The notes: generated by a model not told the origin, from the letters alone. Shown: positions 1-8,083, numbered from the stretch's first letter. The stretch is 14,838 nt of DNA from Armatimonadetes bacterium RBG_19FT_COMBO_69_19 (GCA_001768125.1 MENB01000171.1:9964-24801); one strand, 5' to 3'. Numbers and translations are program-made.

Positions 1-472
1 CCGCGTAGTTGGCCTGGCCCACCGTGCCGATCTGCCCGACGACGGAGGTGATGTTGATGATCCGTCCCGCGCGCTGCCGCAGGAACTCGCGCAGCACCGC
101 CTTCGTGCAGAAAAACGCGCCGCTCAGATTGGTATTGATGACGGCCTGCCAGTCCTCCTCCTTCATCCGGAGCACCAGCGTGTCGCGGGTGGTGCCGGCG
201 TTGTTCACGAGGATGTGGATGCCGCCGAAGGCCCGTTGCGCCCCTTCGACGAGCCGGACCGCCTGGTCGGGCTCGCTGAGATCCGCCTGGACGGCCTCCG
301 CGCGGCCGCCCGCGCTCCGGATGGCCTCGACCAGTGTCGCCGCGGCGTCAGCACTGCGGCTGTAGTGCACGACGACGGACGCCCCCTCGGCCGCACAGGC
401 CCTGGCGATAGCGCCCCCCAGGGTCCCCGAGGCGCCTGTGACGGCGGCGACCCGGCCGTCAAGCCGGCCCAT
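1..472 (-). CDS. fabG: 3-oxoacyl-ACP reductase FabG (partial, 3' end cut by window edge)
   Basis: FabG reduces 3-oxoacyl-ACP to 3-hydroxyacyl-ACP with NADPH, the first reduction of each cytosolic fatty-acid elongation round. About 157 codons are visible from ATG at 472. They show a short-chain dehydrogenase N-terminus: a nucleotide-binding TGASGTLGG at residues 12-20, the NNAG motif, IINITS with the catalytic Ser region, and NYA at the very edge, where the catalytic Tyr lies. The usual TGxxxGxG spacing is slightly altered (Gly at 16 and Thr at 17 where Gly is usual). The start overlaps the fabD stop by 14 nt. A GGAGG sits only 3 nt upstream of the ATG, so translation is probably coupled to fabD. 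The family is clear. That it is the pathway FabG rather than another SDR rests on its position after plsX-fabH-fabD. Confidence 0.93.
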   Translation of the reverse strand, partial: MGRLDGRVAAVTGASGTLGGAIARACAAEGASVVVHYSRSADAAATLVEAIRSAGGRAEAVQADLSEPDQAVRLVEGAQRAFGGIHILVNNAGTTRDTLVLRMKEEDWQAVINTNLSGAFFCTKAVLREFLRQRAGRIINITSVVGQIGTVGQANYA

Positions 473-1412
473 GGGCCTCCGCCTGAACCCCCAGCTGGCC
501 CAGGGTCTCGCCGAGTGTCGTCGGGTCCTCGACGCGCAGCACGCGCGCGTGCGGCACGGTCTTGCGGATAAGGCCGGACAGCGTGGAGCCCGGACCGATC
601 TCCACGAAGGTCTGGGCGCCCATGTCGCTCATCGCGCGGACCGACTCCTCCCATCGGACGGGACTCAACACCTGCGCGATGAGCAGCCGCCTGATCTCCT
701 CCGGTGACTGGGTGGGCTGCGCCGTTACGTTGCTCACCACTGGTACCTCGGGTTCCCGAAGGGGCAGCCGCGCCAGCAATGCAGCCAACCGCTCCGCGGC
801 TGGCTCCATCAGGCTGGTGTGGAACGGCGCGCTCACCGGCAGCAGGACGGCCCGCTTCGCGCCCGCGGCCTTCGCCAGCACGATGCCTTCCTGGACGGCG
901 GCGTGGTCGCCCGCGATGACGATCTGGCCGGGGCTGTTGTAGTTCGCCGGCTCGAGCACACCCTTCGCCCCGGCCCGGGCGCAGATATCCGCCACGGTCC
1001 CGGAGTCCAGGCCCAGGATGGCCGCCATCGCCGTCCGGCGCCCGGATGACGCCTCCTGCATGAACCGTCCGCGCTGGCGGACGAGCGGCAGGGCGTCTTC
1101 AAGTCGCATCGCAGCCGCGGCGACTAGAGCCGTGTATTCCCCCAGACTGAGCCCTGCGGTCATGCTGCAGCGCAGCCCACGGGTCTGGAGAATCGCCAAG
1201 GCTGCGATGCTCGTAGTAAGGATTGCAGGCTGAGTGACCTCCGTCTCTTTGAGCCGCTCGTCCGGCCCCTCCCAACACAGCGCCGACAGGGACATGCCGA
1301 GGATCGCGTCGGCGCGCTCGAAGACCGTCCGGGCCTCCGGGTAGGCGCGGGCGAGCTCCGCCCCCATACCGGCGTACTGCGCCCCCTGTCCCGGGAAGAC
1401 GAACGCAATCAT
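459..1412 (-). CDS. fabD: malonyl-CoA:ACP transacylase FabD
   Basis: FabD moves malonyl from CoA to acyl carrier protein, supplying the extender unit for fatty-acid synthesis. The 317-residue protein has the family's usual length. It starts MIAFVFPGQGAQ, with the oxyanion-site GQGAQ at residues 8-12. The nucleophile elbow is GLSLGEY (87-93, Ser89), where many homologs have GHSxGE; the Leu variant also occurs in functional FabD proteins. The SAPFHT motif (194-199) carries the catalytic His198. The ATG at 1412 overlaps the fabH stop in an ATGA junction. The open frame continues far upstream through fabH in another reading frame, but only this start gives FabD homology. It lies between fabH and fabG in a standard fab cluster. 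Confidence 0.96.
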   Translation of the reverse strand: MIAFVFPGQGAQYAGMGAELARAYPEARTVFERADAILGMSLSALCWEGPDERLKETEVTQPAILTTSIAALAILQTRGLRCSMTAGLSLGEYTALVAAAAMRLEDALPLVRQRGRFMQEASSGRRTAMAAILGLDSGTVADICARAGAKGVLEPANYNSPGQIVIAGDHAAVQEGIVLAKAAGAKRAVLLPVSAPFHTSLMEPAAERLAALLARLPLREPEVPVVSNVTAQPTQSPEEIRRLLIAQVLSPVRWEESVRAMSDMGAQTFVEIGPGSTLSGLIRKTVPHARVLRVEDPTTLGETLGQLGVQAEAHGPA

Positions 1413-2395
1413 TTCGTCCAGCGCAGCGCGGTGGATCCCCAGGTAAGGCCGCCACCGAAGGCGACGAGCACGGCCAGATCGCCGCGGTGGATGAGCCCGG
1501 CGCGCACGGCCTCGTACAGCGCGACCGGCACGGAGGCGGACGAGGTGTTGCCGTAGCGCTCCACGTTGACGAAGAATTTCTCGCGGGGCTGCCCCAGGCG
1601 CTTCGCCGCGGCGTCGATGATACGGATGTTCGCCTGGTGCGGGATGAACAAGTCCACGTCCGCCAAGGTGAGCCCGGCGCGGCTCACGGCCTCCTCGATC
1701 GCGCGCGGGATGATGCGCACCGCGAACTTGTACACCTCGCGGCCGTTCATGTGCAGGGTGTGCTGCGCGCGCTCGACCGTCTCGTAGGAGGCGGGCAGGC
1801 GCGAGCCGCCGGCCGGCTGGCTGATCAGGGCGGCGCCCCCACCGTCTGCGCCGAGGTAGAAGGAGAGAAACCCCTGCCCCGGCTCGCTCGGGCGGACCAC
1901 GACCGCCCCGGCCGAATCGCCGAAGAGGACGCAGGTGGAGCGATCCTTCCAGTTCGTGATCTTGGACAGCGTCTCCGCGCCGACCACGAGCACGGTCTCG
2001 GCCAGCCCGCTGCTCACGTAGCCATGGGCCACGGCCACACCGTACACCCAGCTGCTGCACGCCGCGGAGAGGTCGAAGGCGCCGGCCCGTTTCGCCCCGA
2101 GGCGGTCCTGCAGGACGCAGGCGGTCGCGGGGAAGAGCATGTCCGGTGTCGCGGTGCCGACGATGATGAGATCCAAATCCTCAGCTCGCACGCCCGCGTC
2201 CGCCATCGCCTCGCGGGCCGCCTCGAGGCCGAGGTCGGAACTGGCCTGGTCGTCGGCGGCGACGCGGCGCTCCCGGATGCCCGTGCGCGTGACGATCCAC
2301 TCGTCCGTCGTATCGATGAGCCGTTCGAGCTCCGCGTTGGTCAGCACCCGCTCGGGGACGTAGTGGCCGATGCCGGCGATGGTCGATCCTCTCAC
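1409..2395 (-). CDS. fabH: 3-oxoacyl-ACP synthase III FabH
   Basis: FabH condenses an acyl-CoA starter with malonyl-ACP and so begins fatty-acid synthesis. It is 328 residues long, normal for the family. The thiolase-fold catalytic triad is visible: Cys113 in SAACSS, His253 in PHQAN and Asn283 in YGNTSS. The start is GTG, chosen because a strong GGAGGAG lies 8 nt upstream and the protein begins with the expected AGIGHYVPE segment. The aromatic residue after the catalytic Cys (CSSWVYG rather than the common CSGFxYG) may affect starter-unit choice, but starter specificity cannot be read from sequence. It lies 20 nt after plsX and overlaps fabD by 4 nt. Confidence 0.96.
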   Translation of the reverse strand: MRGSTIAGIGHYVPERVLTNAELERLIDTTDEWIVTRTGIRERRVAADDQASSDLGLEAAREAMADAGVRAEDLDLIIVGTATPDMLFPATACVLQDRLGAKRAGAFDLSAACSSWVYGVAVAHGYVSSGLAETVLVVGAETLSKITNWKDRSTCVLFGDSAGAVVVRPSEPGQGFLSFYLGADGGGAALISQPAGGSRLPASYETVERAQHTLHMNGREVYKFAVRIIPRAIEEAVSRAGLTLADVDLFIPHQANIRIIDAAAKRLGQPREKFFVNVERYGNTSSASVPVALYEAVRAGLIHRGDLAVLVAFGGGLTWGSTALRWTK

Positions 2396-2403
2396 TGGAT
2401 GGG

Positions 2404-2410
2404 CTCCTCC
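2404..2410 (-). promoter_or_regulatory. ribosome binding site of fabH
   Basis: GGAGGAG on the minus strand lies 8 nt before the GTG at 2395. It supports the GTG start, since no ATG fits the conserved FabH N-terminus. Confidence 0.75.
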
Positions 2411-2415
2411 GCTGT

Positions 2416-3429
2416 TCAGGGCTCCGCGGTCACGCCGAGCTGCGGCATCCGCGTGCGCAGCTCCTCGACGAATCCATGGGAAGCGGCCTCGACCGCGACG
2501 CGGATGGCGTTGCGGATGGCGCGCGCGTTGCTGCTCCCGTGCCCGACCACGACGACGCCGTCGATGCCCAGCAGCGGCGCGCCGCCGTACTCCCGGTAGT
2601 CGATGCGGCGATACATCCGCCGCACCCGCCCGGCCAGCGGGGTGAGATACAGCATGAGGAGCTTCCCGCGCAGTCCTCGCAGTTCGTCCTTCACGATGTC
2701 GCGGATGGCGAGGGCCAGACCCTGACCAAACTTGATGGCGACGTTGCCGACGAACCCGTCGCAGACGATGACGTCGGCCACGCCGCTGAAGACGTCGCGC
2801 GCCTCCACGTTGCCCACGAAGTTCAGGCTGGACTCGCGCAGGAGCTCGGTGGCGGCGTTGGTCAGGTCGGTGCCTTTGCCTTCTTCCACGCCGATGTTGA
2901 GGACGCCGACCCGTGGAGAGGGCATGCCCAGGACGGCACTACCGTATACCGACCCCATCAGGGCGAACTGCAGCAGGTGGTGGGGCTTGCAGTCGACGTT
3001 GGCGCCGACGTCGAGGAGGATCGCCGGCCGATCGGTCTTTGTGGGGAGCAGAACGGCGAGCGCGGGCCGGTCCACGCCGGGGATGCGGCCCAGCCCGAGC
3101 AGGGCGGCGCCCATCGCGGCGCCGGTATGCCCCGCGCTCATCACCGCGTCGACGCGGTGCTCGTGGAGCAGTTCCACGGCCACGACGATGCTCGCCCGTT
3201 TCTTCCGGCGGAGTGCCATGGCCGGCGGCTCATGCATCTCGATGACCTCGGGCGCGTCGACGATCTCGAGCGGGGGGGCGTCGCGGTGCCGTGCCAGCTC
3301 CTGACGGACGCGGGCCTCCGGCCCGACCAGAACGATCTCGGCCCCGAAGTCGCGCGCGGCGGCCACCGCTCCCGTGACGACGACCTCGGGGGCGTAGTCC
3401 CCACCCATCGCGTCGACCGCGATCCGCAT
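2416..3429 (-). CDS. plsX: phosphate acyltransferase PlsX
   Basis: PlsX makes acyl-phosphate from acyl-ACP, the acyl donor for PlsY at the first step of phospholipid synthesis, as a peripheral enzyme at the inner face of the membrane. The 337-residue protein has the signature N-terminus MRIAVDAMGGDYAP, a central SAGHTGAAMG, LDVGANVDCKP, and a C-terminal GGAPLLGIDG followed by VVGHGSSNARAI. The open frame extends to about 3798, but only the ATG at 3429 gives the family start. It begins 11 nt after rpmF with a weak binding site, so coupling to rpmF translation is likely. The rpmF-plsX-fabH-fabD order is widely conserved. Unlike Bacillus, where fapR lies just upstream of plsX, there is no room for that regulator here. 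Confidence 0.97.
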   Translation of the reverse strand: MRIAVDAMGGDYAPEVVVTGAVAAARDFGAEIVLVGPEARVRQELARHRDAPPLEIVDAPEVIEMHEPPAMALRRKKRASIVVAVELLHEHRVDAVMSAGHTGAAMGAALLGLGRIPGVDRPALAVLLPTKTDRPAILLDVGANVDCKPHHLLQFALMGSVYGSAVLGMPSPRVGVLNIGVEEGKGTDLTNAATELLRESSLNFVGNVEARDVFSGVADVIVCDGFVGNVAIKFGQGLALAIRDIVKDELRGLRGKLLMLYLTPLAGRVRRMYRRIDYREYGGAPLLGIDGVVVVGHGSSNARAIRNAIRVAVEAASHGFVEELRTRMPQLGVTAEP

Positions 3430-3440
3430 CCTGAGTGCCG

Positions 3441-3629
3441 CTAGCCTTCCGGCTCTTCCTTCTTGACCACTTCGCGCCCGCCGTAATACCCGCAGTTCGC
3501 GCACACGCGGTGCGGCCGCATCGGCTGGTGGCACTGGGAGCACTCCACCAGCGTCACCGGATGCGCCTTCCAATGGGTTCGCCGTGTGCGGCCGGACATG
3601 CGCGACCGTCGATGTTTTTGAATGCCCAT
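3441..3629 (-). CDS. rpmF: 50S ribosomal protein L32, zinc-binding form
   Basis: A small basic protein of the large ribosomal subunit, 62 residues. The N-terminal half is rich in Arg, Lys and His, with the typical RRTHWK segment. It has two zinc-ligand pairs, Cys30/Cys33 (CSQC) and Cys43/Cys46 (CANC) in [10 protein letters not shown], so this is the Cys-containing (C+) type. A purine-rich AGGGGGA precedes the ATG at 3629. It lies 11 nt after the DUF177 gene and 11 nt before plsX. The tail (VVKKEEPEG) is acidic and lysine-rich, as is common in L32. Confidence 0.96.
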   Translation of the reverse strand: MGIQKHRRSRMSGRTRRTHWKAHPVTLVECSQCHQPMRPHRVCANCGYYGGREVVKKEEPEG

Positions 3630-3640
3630 GGTTCATCCCC

Positions 3641-4132
3641 CTAGAGATCGCTGCGGCCCTGCGGGCCTCGCGATGACACATGCTCGCAGCGTTGTTCGTT
3701 CCAGTTCGCCCCGCAGACCGGACACAATCCGCGACAGTCCGGGCGGTGGAGCGGCGCCATCGGAACCGCGATCTGCAAATGCTGACGGACGACTTCACTC
3801 ACATCGAGCTGGTGGTCCGGACCGACCCATTGGACGAAGTCCTGGGGTCCCAGCTCGCCGCCATCAGGTTGCGGCCCGGACCCCAGGGCAAACCCCTCAT
3901 CCAGATCCACGGAGAGGGTACCGGTAAAATCTAGCAGGCAGCGGCTGCACACCAGATCCGCCTGGGCTTCGATGCGTCCCCGCAGACGGACCCCCTGCCC
4001 CGTCCGATCGATCCGAACCTCACCGTGCGCCTGGGCCTCCGTAGGCTGCCCGTCACCGTGTAGCGTCAGGTGCTCCTCAAACGCCGCCCGCAGGGTCTCC
4101 CCCGGGGCCAGATCACGGACGTCCACCCGCAC
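3641..4132 (-). CDS. YceD/DUF177 family metal-binding protein
   Basis: A 163-residue protein of the DUF177 (YceD) family, which nearly always sits just upstream of rpmF. Family members have been linked to 23S rRNA processing or accumulation, mainly in plants and E. coli, and the exact role is not settled. Visible are CSRC (Cys62/Cys65) and DCRGLCPVCG (Cys133, Cys137, Cys140), with a further Cys149, consistent with metal binding. Acidic segments lie between them. The start is GTG at 4132, 6 nt after the preceding stop, with an AGGTGA-like site that overlaps that stop. A second in-frame GTG two codons downstream is possible. It sits in the core run between the coiled-coil gene and rpmF. Confidence 0.88.
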   Translation of the reverse strand: MRVDVRDLAPGETLRAAFEEHLTLHGDGQPTEAQAHGEVRIDRTGQGVRLRGRIEAQADLVCSRCLLDFTGTLSVDLDEGFALGSGPQPDGGELGPQDFVQWVGPDHQLDVSEVVRQHLQIAVPMAPLHRPDCRGLCPVCGANWNEQRCEHVSSRGPQGRSDL

Positions 4133-4138
4133 GGCCTG

Positions 4139-4627
4139 TCACCTGCCGGAGCCAGACTGCTCATTATAGGCCGAGGCGGGAATGTCTTTCAACAACTCGC
4201 GCCCGCGGCGGATGGCCTCGAGGATGCGCGCGACGCTCTGCTCGAGATCACCCAGCACACGGGCCGCGTAGGCGTCCGCGCCGTCCCGCACCGTGCGGGC
4301 ATCGCGCTCCGCCCGGGCCAGGAGATCCTCGCCCTGCCGGGCCGCCTGCTTCGCGATGGCGTGCTCCTCGACCAGACGGCGGGCGGTCGCCTCCGCCTCG
4401 AGGACGAGTCGCCGGGCCTCATCCTGCGCGGCCCGCATCGTGCGCTCCGCCTCCCCGCGCAGGTGCTGGGCGTCGCGAAGGTCCACGGGCAGCGCGCTGC
4501 GGATCCTCTGCAGGAGGCCGACGACCTCCCGCTCATCGACCATTCTCTTCTCGGTGCGGGGCACCGTCGCGGCGCGCTGGACAAGGATCTCCAGCCGGGT
4601 GAGCAATTCCAGGATCGACTCGGACAT
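4139..4627 (-). CDS. coiled-coil protein of unknown function (DivIVA/ATPase-like)
   Basis: A 162-residue protein that is almost all charged helix. Residues about 45-145 are rich in Ala, Arg and Glu with heptad-like spacing, which predicts a long coiled coil. There is no signal peptide, membrane segment or enzyme motif. In many Bacillota a similar small helical protein occurs near coaD and is often auto-annotated as ATPase or DivIVA-like because of resemblance to ATP-synthase b subunits or DivIVA. That resemblance may only reflect composition. It starts 4 nt after the coaD stop, with no strong binding site, and ends 6 nt before DUF177. I cannot assign a function; a role in cell organisation is only a guess. 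Confidence 0.8.
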   Translation of the reverse strand: MSESILELLTRLEILVQRAATVPRTEKRMVDEREVVGLLQRIRSALPVDLRDAQHLRGEAERTMRAAQDEARRLVLEAEATARRLVEEHAIAKQAARQGEDLLARAERDARTVRDGADAYAARVLGDLEQSVARILEAIRRGRELLKDIPASAYNEQSGSGR

Positions 4628-4631
4628 TGGC

Positions 4632-5114
4632 TCAGACGCGGCGGAACTTGGCGCGCAGCCGCTCTTCGACGCCCTCGGGCACGAGCCCGGTCACCGCTCC
4701 ACCCAGGCGCCCCACCTCGCGGATCAGGGTGGAGCTCAGGAAGTAGAACGGGGGAGCGGTCATAAAGAACACGGTGTCCAGCTCGGGCGCGAGCCGCGCG
4801 TTCATCGAGGCCTGCTTCAGCTCATACTCGAAGTCGACCACGGCGCGCAGCCCCTTCACCAGCACCCCGGCGCCCCGCGCCCGGGCGTAGTCCACCGTCA
4901 GACCGTCGAACGCGTCCACCTCGACGTTGCGCAGGTGCACCACCGCCGCGCGCAGCATCTCGATCCGCTCGGCCGGCGTGAACAGCCCCTCCTTTTCCGA
5001 GTTGCGGGCCACCGCCACGATGACCCGGTCGAAGACCCGCGCGGCGCGGGCGATCAGATCGAGATGACCGAGATGCACCGGGTCGAAGCTCCCGGGGTAG
5101 ACCCCCACGGTCAT
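4632..5114 (-). CDS. coaD: pantetheine-phosphate adenylyltransferase CoaD
   Basis: CoaD transfers AMP from ATP to 4'-phosphopantetheine, giving dephospho-CoA, the penultimate step of coenzyme A synthesis. The 160-residue protein matches the family length. It starts MTVGVYPGSFDPVHLGH, with the nucleotidyltransferase HxGH motif at residues 14-17. FLSSTLIREV near residues 125-134 supplies the SSTxxR motif that binds the ATP phosphates. The ATG at 5114 overlaps the rsmD stop as ATGA, which fixes the start. Earlier in-frame starts would add residues with no counterpart in the family. The rsmD-coaD pairing is widely conserved. Confidence 0.97.
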   Translation of the reverse strand: MTVGVYPGSFDPVHLGHLDLIARAARVFDRVIVAVARNSEKEGLFTPAERIEMLRAAVVHLRNVEVDAFDGLTVDYARARGAGVLVKGLRAVVDFEYELKQASMNARLAPELDTVFFMTAPPFYFLSSTLIREVGRLGGAVTGLVPEGVEERLRAKFRRV

Positions 5115-5650
5115 GCCGGCTCTCCTCCATCCTCGATGTAAGACCACAGCACCGTTTCGCCGTACCGCGCTTCCCGTACCTGAACGAACCCCGCCTCCAA
5201 CGGCGCCTGGTCGCGCCAGTGCCCCTCGGCGACGATCAGCCCCTCGGGGGCGACGATCTTCGCGTCCCGGATCGCGCGCAGGGCCTTTGGGATCCAGCCT
5301 TCTCCGTACGGCGGGTCCATCAGGATGAGGTCGAACCGCTCACCGCGGCGCCCCAGCTCCCTCACCGCGGCGAGCGCATCCTTCCGCCACACCTCCGCGC
5401 GGTCCGCCCATCCTTCCTTGGCCAGGTCCTGGCGGATGACCTCCACCAGCCGCTGGTCGCGCTCCACGAAGACCACCGAGCGGGCGCCGCGCGCCAGCAT
5501 CCCCAGCCCCAACCCTCCCGTCCCCGCGAAAAGATCGAGGACGCGGCTGCCGGCGAGATGCGGCGCCAGACTGTTCATCATTGCGTCACGTACGCGGCCG
5601 GAGGTGGGGCGAACCCCCTGGCGGCCGCGTGGCCGCGTCCGCCGACTCAT
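5111..5650 (-). CDS. rsmD: 16S rRNA (guanine(966)-N2)-methyltransferase RsmD
   Basis: RsmD methylates G966 (E. coli numbering) of 16S rRNA using S-adenosylmethionine. It is 179 residues long, as expected. It shows RPTSGRVRDAMMNSL at the N-terminus, SAM-binding motif I DLFAGTGGLG (39-48), the acidic motif II near VERD, and the catalytic DPPYG (112-116). It follows recG with a 1-nt gap and overlaps coaD by 4 nt. The binding site is weak, so translation probably depends on recG. An Arg-rich extension (residues 1-14) precedes the conserved region. Confidence 0.96.
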   Translation of the reverse strand: MSRRTRPRGRQGVRPTSGRVRDAMMNSLAPHLAGSRVLDLFAGTGGLGLGMLARGARSVVFVERDQRLVEVIRQDLAKEGWADRAEVWRKDALAAVRELGRRGERFDLILMDPPYGEGWIPKALRAIRDAKIVAPEGLIVAEGHWRDQAPLEAGFVQVREARYGETVLWSYIEDGGEPA

Positions 5651-5651
5651 C

Positions 5652-7769
5652 TCAGCTCATGGAGAGCGCGTCCAGACGCCCCCCGAACCTCGCCAGCACC
5701 TCCGCATGGACCGCGGCCAGGTCGGGATCCCGCAGCGCCGGGTCGCGGGCCAGGAGGCGAGCGGCCTCCTCGCGCGAGCGCTCCAGCAGCGGGAGGTCAT
5801 CCACCAGGTTCGCCACGCGCAGTTCGGGCAGCCCGTGCTGGCGGGTGCCGAGCAGCTCGCCCGGCCCGCGCAGTTCGAGATCCCTCTGCGCGATGACGAA
5901 CCCATCCCGCGAGGCCGCCATCGCTTCCATCCGCCGTCGCGACTCCTCCGTGCCCATGCCGGCGAGCAGCACGCAGTACGAGCGCTCGGCGCCGCGCCCG
6001 ATGCGCCCGCGCAGTTGATGGAGCTGGGCGAGGCCGAAACGGTCGGCGTCCTCGACGACCATGATCGTCGCCTCGGGCACGTCGATGCCGACCTCGATCA
6101 CCGACGTCGCCACGAGCACCGTGACCTCGCCGGCCCGGAACGCGCGCATCACGTCGTCTTTCTCGTCAGGCCGCAGCCGACCGTGGAGCAGCCCGACCGC
6201 GAGGCCGCGAAACACCTCGGCCTGCAACCGCTCCGCGAGGCGCACCGCGGCCTCGACCTGCAGCTTTTCCGACTCCTCGATCAGCGGGCAGACGACGTAG
6301 GCCCGCGCCCCCTGCTCGACCATGTCGCGCACCCACGCGTATACCTCCGGCCGCTTCTCGGGGCCGCGCACGTACGTCCTGATCGCCCCCCGCCCCGGCG
6401 GCAACTCGTCGAGGACCGAGAGGTCCAGGTCGCCGTAGACAGTCATCGTCAGGGTGCGGGGGATCGGCGTCGCGGTCATCACCAGCACATCGGGGTGGAA
6501 GCCTTTCCGGCGCAGCGTGGCCCGCTGCATCACGCCGAACTTGTGTTGCTCGTCGACGACGATCAACCCCAGGTGCGGGAACGTCACGCCGGCCTCGAGC
6601 AGCGCGTGCGTGCCGACGGCGATGTCGATCTCCCCCCGGGCCACCCGCGCGCGGACGCCCTCACGCTCGCGCTTGCGCCCGCCGCCGCTGAGCAGCGCGA
6701 TCCGCACCCCGAGCGGCTCGAGCAGCTGCCGGAAGGTGGCGAGGTGCTGCTCGGCGAGGATCTCGGTCGGCGCCATCAAGGCGCCCTGGTGCCCGCCGCG
6801 CACGGCGAGGTACAGGGCCGCCGCGGCGACCACGGTCTTCCCCGAGCCCACGTCTCCCTGCAGCAGCCGGTTCATCGGCGCAGAACCGCGCAGGTCGCGC
6901 ACGATCTCCGCGATGACGCGCTCCTGGGCCGCGGTCAGGGGGAACGGCAGGCGCACGATGAACTCCCGGAGTACCTCATCCCCTGCGCGGTAGCGATAGC
7001 CTTTGTCGATCCCGGCGAGGCGCTGGCGGCGGATGAGCACACCCAGCTGCAGGACGAACAGCTCGTCGAAGGCAAGCCGGCCCCGCGCGGCCTCGGCTTC
7101 CTCGAGGGTCGAAGGGAAATGCATCGACCGCAGGGCCGCTCCGCGGTCGGGAAGGCCGTAGCGCCGGACGACGTCGGCGGGCAGGATCTCGGGTACCTCC
7201 GCGGCGTGCGATCCCAGCGCCTGGTGGATGATCGTGCGCAGCACGCGCGGGCTGAGACCCTCCGTGGCAGGATGGACGGGCACGATCCGCTGCGTGTGCA
7301 GCGTATCCTCCTCGCCGCCGGTGAGGATCTCGAACTCCTCGACGGTCATCACGAGCGACCCGAACCGCTCAACCTTCCCATACACGATCAACCGGGTGCC
7401 TCGCGTGATGAGGCGCCGGAGGTACCGCTGCCCGAACCAGGTGCACTGGAGCACGCCGCTGTCGTCCGCGATCGCGGCCTGGAACTGGTAGGTGCCGTAG
7501 CGCTTCTCGCTCATGGCGACGACCGTACCCTGCGTCGAGGTCTTCTGGCCGGGGATCAGCTGGCCGATCGTGGCGAGCCGGCGGCGGTCCTCGTACCGGT
7601 GCGGGCGGTGGTACAGCAGATCTTCGACGGTCTCGATGCCGAGGCGCGCAAGTTGCTCAGCCCGGGTGGGGCCCACCCCCTTCACGTACTGGACGGGAGC
7701 GAGCAGCGGGGAACCGCGGGAGCGAGACGGCCGGAGGGCGGATGCGGAGAGGCGGCGGGTCGTGGCCAT
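5652..7769 (-). CDS. recG: ATP-dependent DNA helicase RecG
   Basis: RecG is a double-strand DNA translocase that remodels stalled replication forks and branched intermediates. The 705-residue protein is full length. Residues about 20-150 include a helix-hairpin-helix-like VKGVGPTRAEQL and the wedge/OB domain. The superfamily 2 helicase core follows: Walker A GDVGSGKT (305-312), APTEILAEQH, a DEQH box (406-409), TATPIPRTL (432-440) and the C-terminal motifs VIEVGIDVP and QLRGRIGRG. RecG commonly heads or borders this gene block. The ATG at 7769 has an AGGGA 5 nt upstream. No strong promoter is visible in the 92-nt gap shared with divergent rpmB, though one must probably lie there or within the reverse of the rpmB leader. 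Confidence 0.98.
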   Translation of the reverse strand: MATTRRLSASALRPSRSRGSPLLAPVQYVKGVGPTRAEQLARLGIETVEDLLYHRPHRYEDRRRLATIGQLIPGQKTSTQGTVVAMSEKRYGTYQFQAAIADDSGVLQCTWFGQRYLRRLITRGTRLIVYGKVERFGSLVMTVEEFEILTGGEEDTLHTQRIVPVHPATEGLSPRVLRTIIHQALGSHAAEVPEILPADVVRRYGLPDRGAALRSMHFPSTLEEAEAARGRLAFDELFVLQLGVLIRRQRLAGIDKGYRYRAGDEVLREFIVRLPFPLTAAQERVIAEIVRDLRGSAPMNRLLQGDVGSGKTVVAAAALYLAVRGGHQGALMAPTEILAEQHLATFRQLLEPLGVRIALLSGGGRKREREGVRARVARGEIDIAVGTHALLEAGVTFPHLGLIVVDEQHKFGVMQRATLRRKGFHPDVLVMTATPIPRTLTMTVYGDLDLSVLDELPPGRGAIRTYVRGPEKRPEVYAWVRDMVEQGARAYVVCPLIEESEKLQVEAAVRLAERLQAEVFRGLAVGLLHGRLRPDEKDDVMRAFRAGEVTVLVATSVIEVGIDVPEATIMVVEDADRFGLAQLHQLRGRIGRGAERSYCVLLAGMGTEESRRRMEAMAASRDGFVIAQRDLELRGPGELLGTRQHGLPELRVANLVDDLPLLERSREEAARLLARDPALRDPDLAAVHAEVLARFGGRLDALSMS

Positions 7770-7819
7770 CCGCGTCCCTGTTCTACGGGCCCGCAGGCTT
7801 TCCTTGCCTCGCCCGCGTG

Positions 7820-7828
7820 TGCTAGAAT
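7820..7828 (+). promoter_or_regulatory. extended -10 promoter of rpmB
   Basis: TGCTAGAAT fits an extended -10 element (TGn plus TATAAT-like hexamer). A T-rich TTTCCT about 17-18 nt upstream is a weak -35 candidate. It lies 33 nt before the rpmB start codon, and transcription would begin near 7835. Confidence 0.6.
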
Positions 7829-7861
7829 CACGGGGTGTCGTAAGCGCAGAGGAGCAGGGCC

Positions 7862-8053
7862 ATGGCGCGTCAGTGTGCGGTGTGCGGGAAGAAGCCGGTG
7901 GTCGGGCACTCGGTCAGCCACTCGGCGATCAAGACGAAGCGGCGGTTCCTGCCGAACCTTCAGCGGGTGCGGATCCTCGTGGACGGCACCCCCCGGCGGA
8001 CGGCGGTGTGCACAACCTGTCTTCGGAGCGGCCGGGTCAAGCGGGCCAGCTGA
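7862..8053 (+). CDS. rpmB: 50S ribosomal protein L28, zinc-binding form
   Basis: A 63-residue basic protein of the large ribosomal subunit. It starts [21 protein letters not shown], a classic L28 N-terminus. Two Cys pairs, Cys5/Cys8 and Cys50/Cys53 (CTTC), form a zinc site, so this is the C+ type. AGAGGAG lies 7 nt before the ATG. It is the only ribosomal gene here on the plus strand, divergent from recG and convergent with hslO; rpmB is often found next to recG in Bacillota, commonly divergent. Confidence 0.97.
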   Translation: MARQCAVCGKKPVVGHSVSHSAIKTKRRFLPNLQRVRILVDGTPRRTAVCTTCLRSGRVKRAS

Positions 8054-8083
8054 TCCGGCTCGACAAGCGGCGCGGTGCGGTGG

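Noticed and set aside
1487..2599. A 370-codon plus-strand open frame over fabH
   Set aside because: It lies antisense to an intact fabH and its composition is that of a GC-rich shadow frame.
7770..7861. A recG promoter on the minus strand
   Set aside because: TTACGA and ATTCTA-like hexamers are present but spacing is wrong for a sigma-70 site, so I do not call one.
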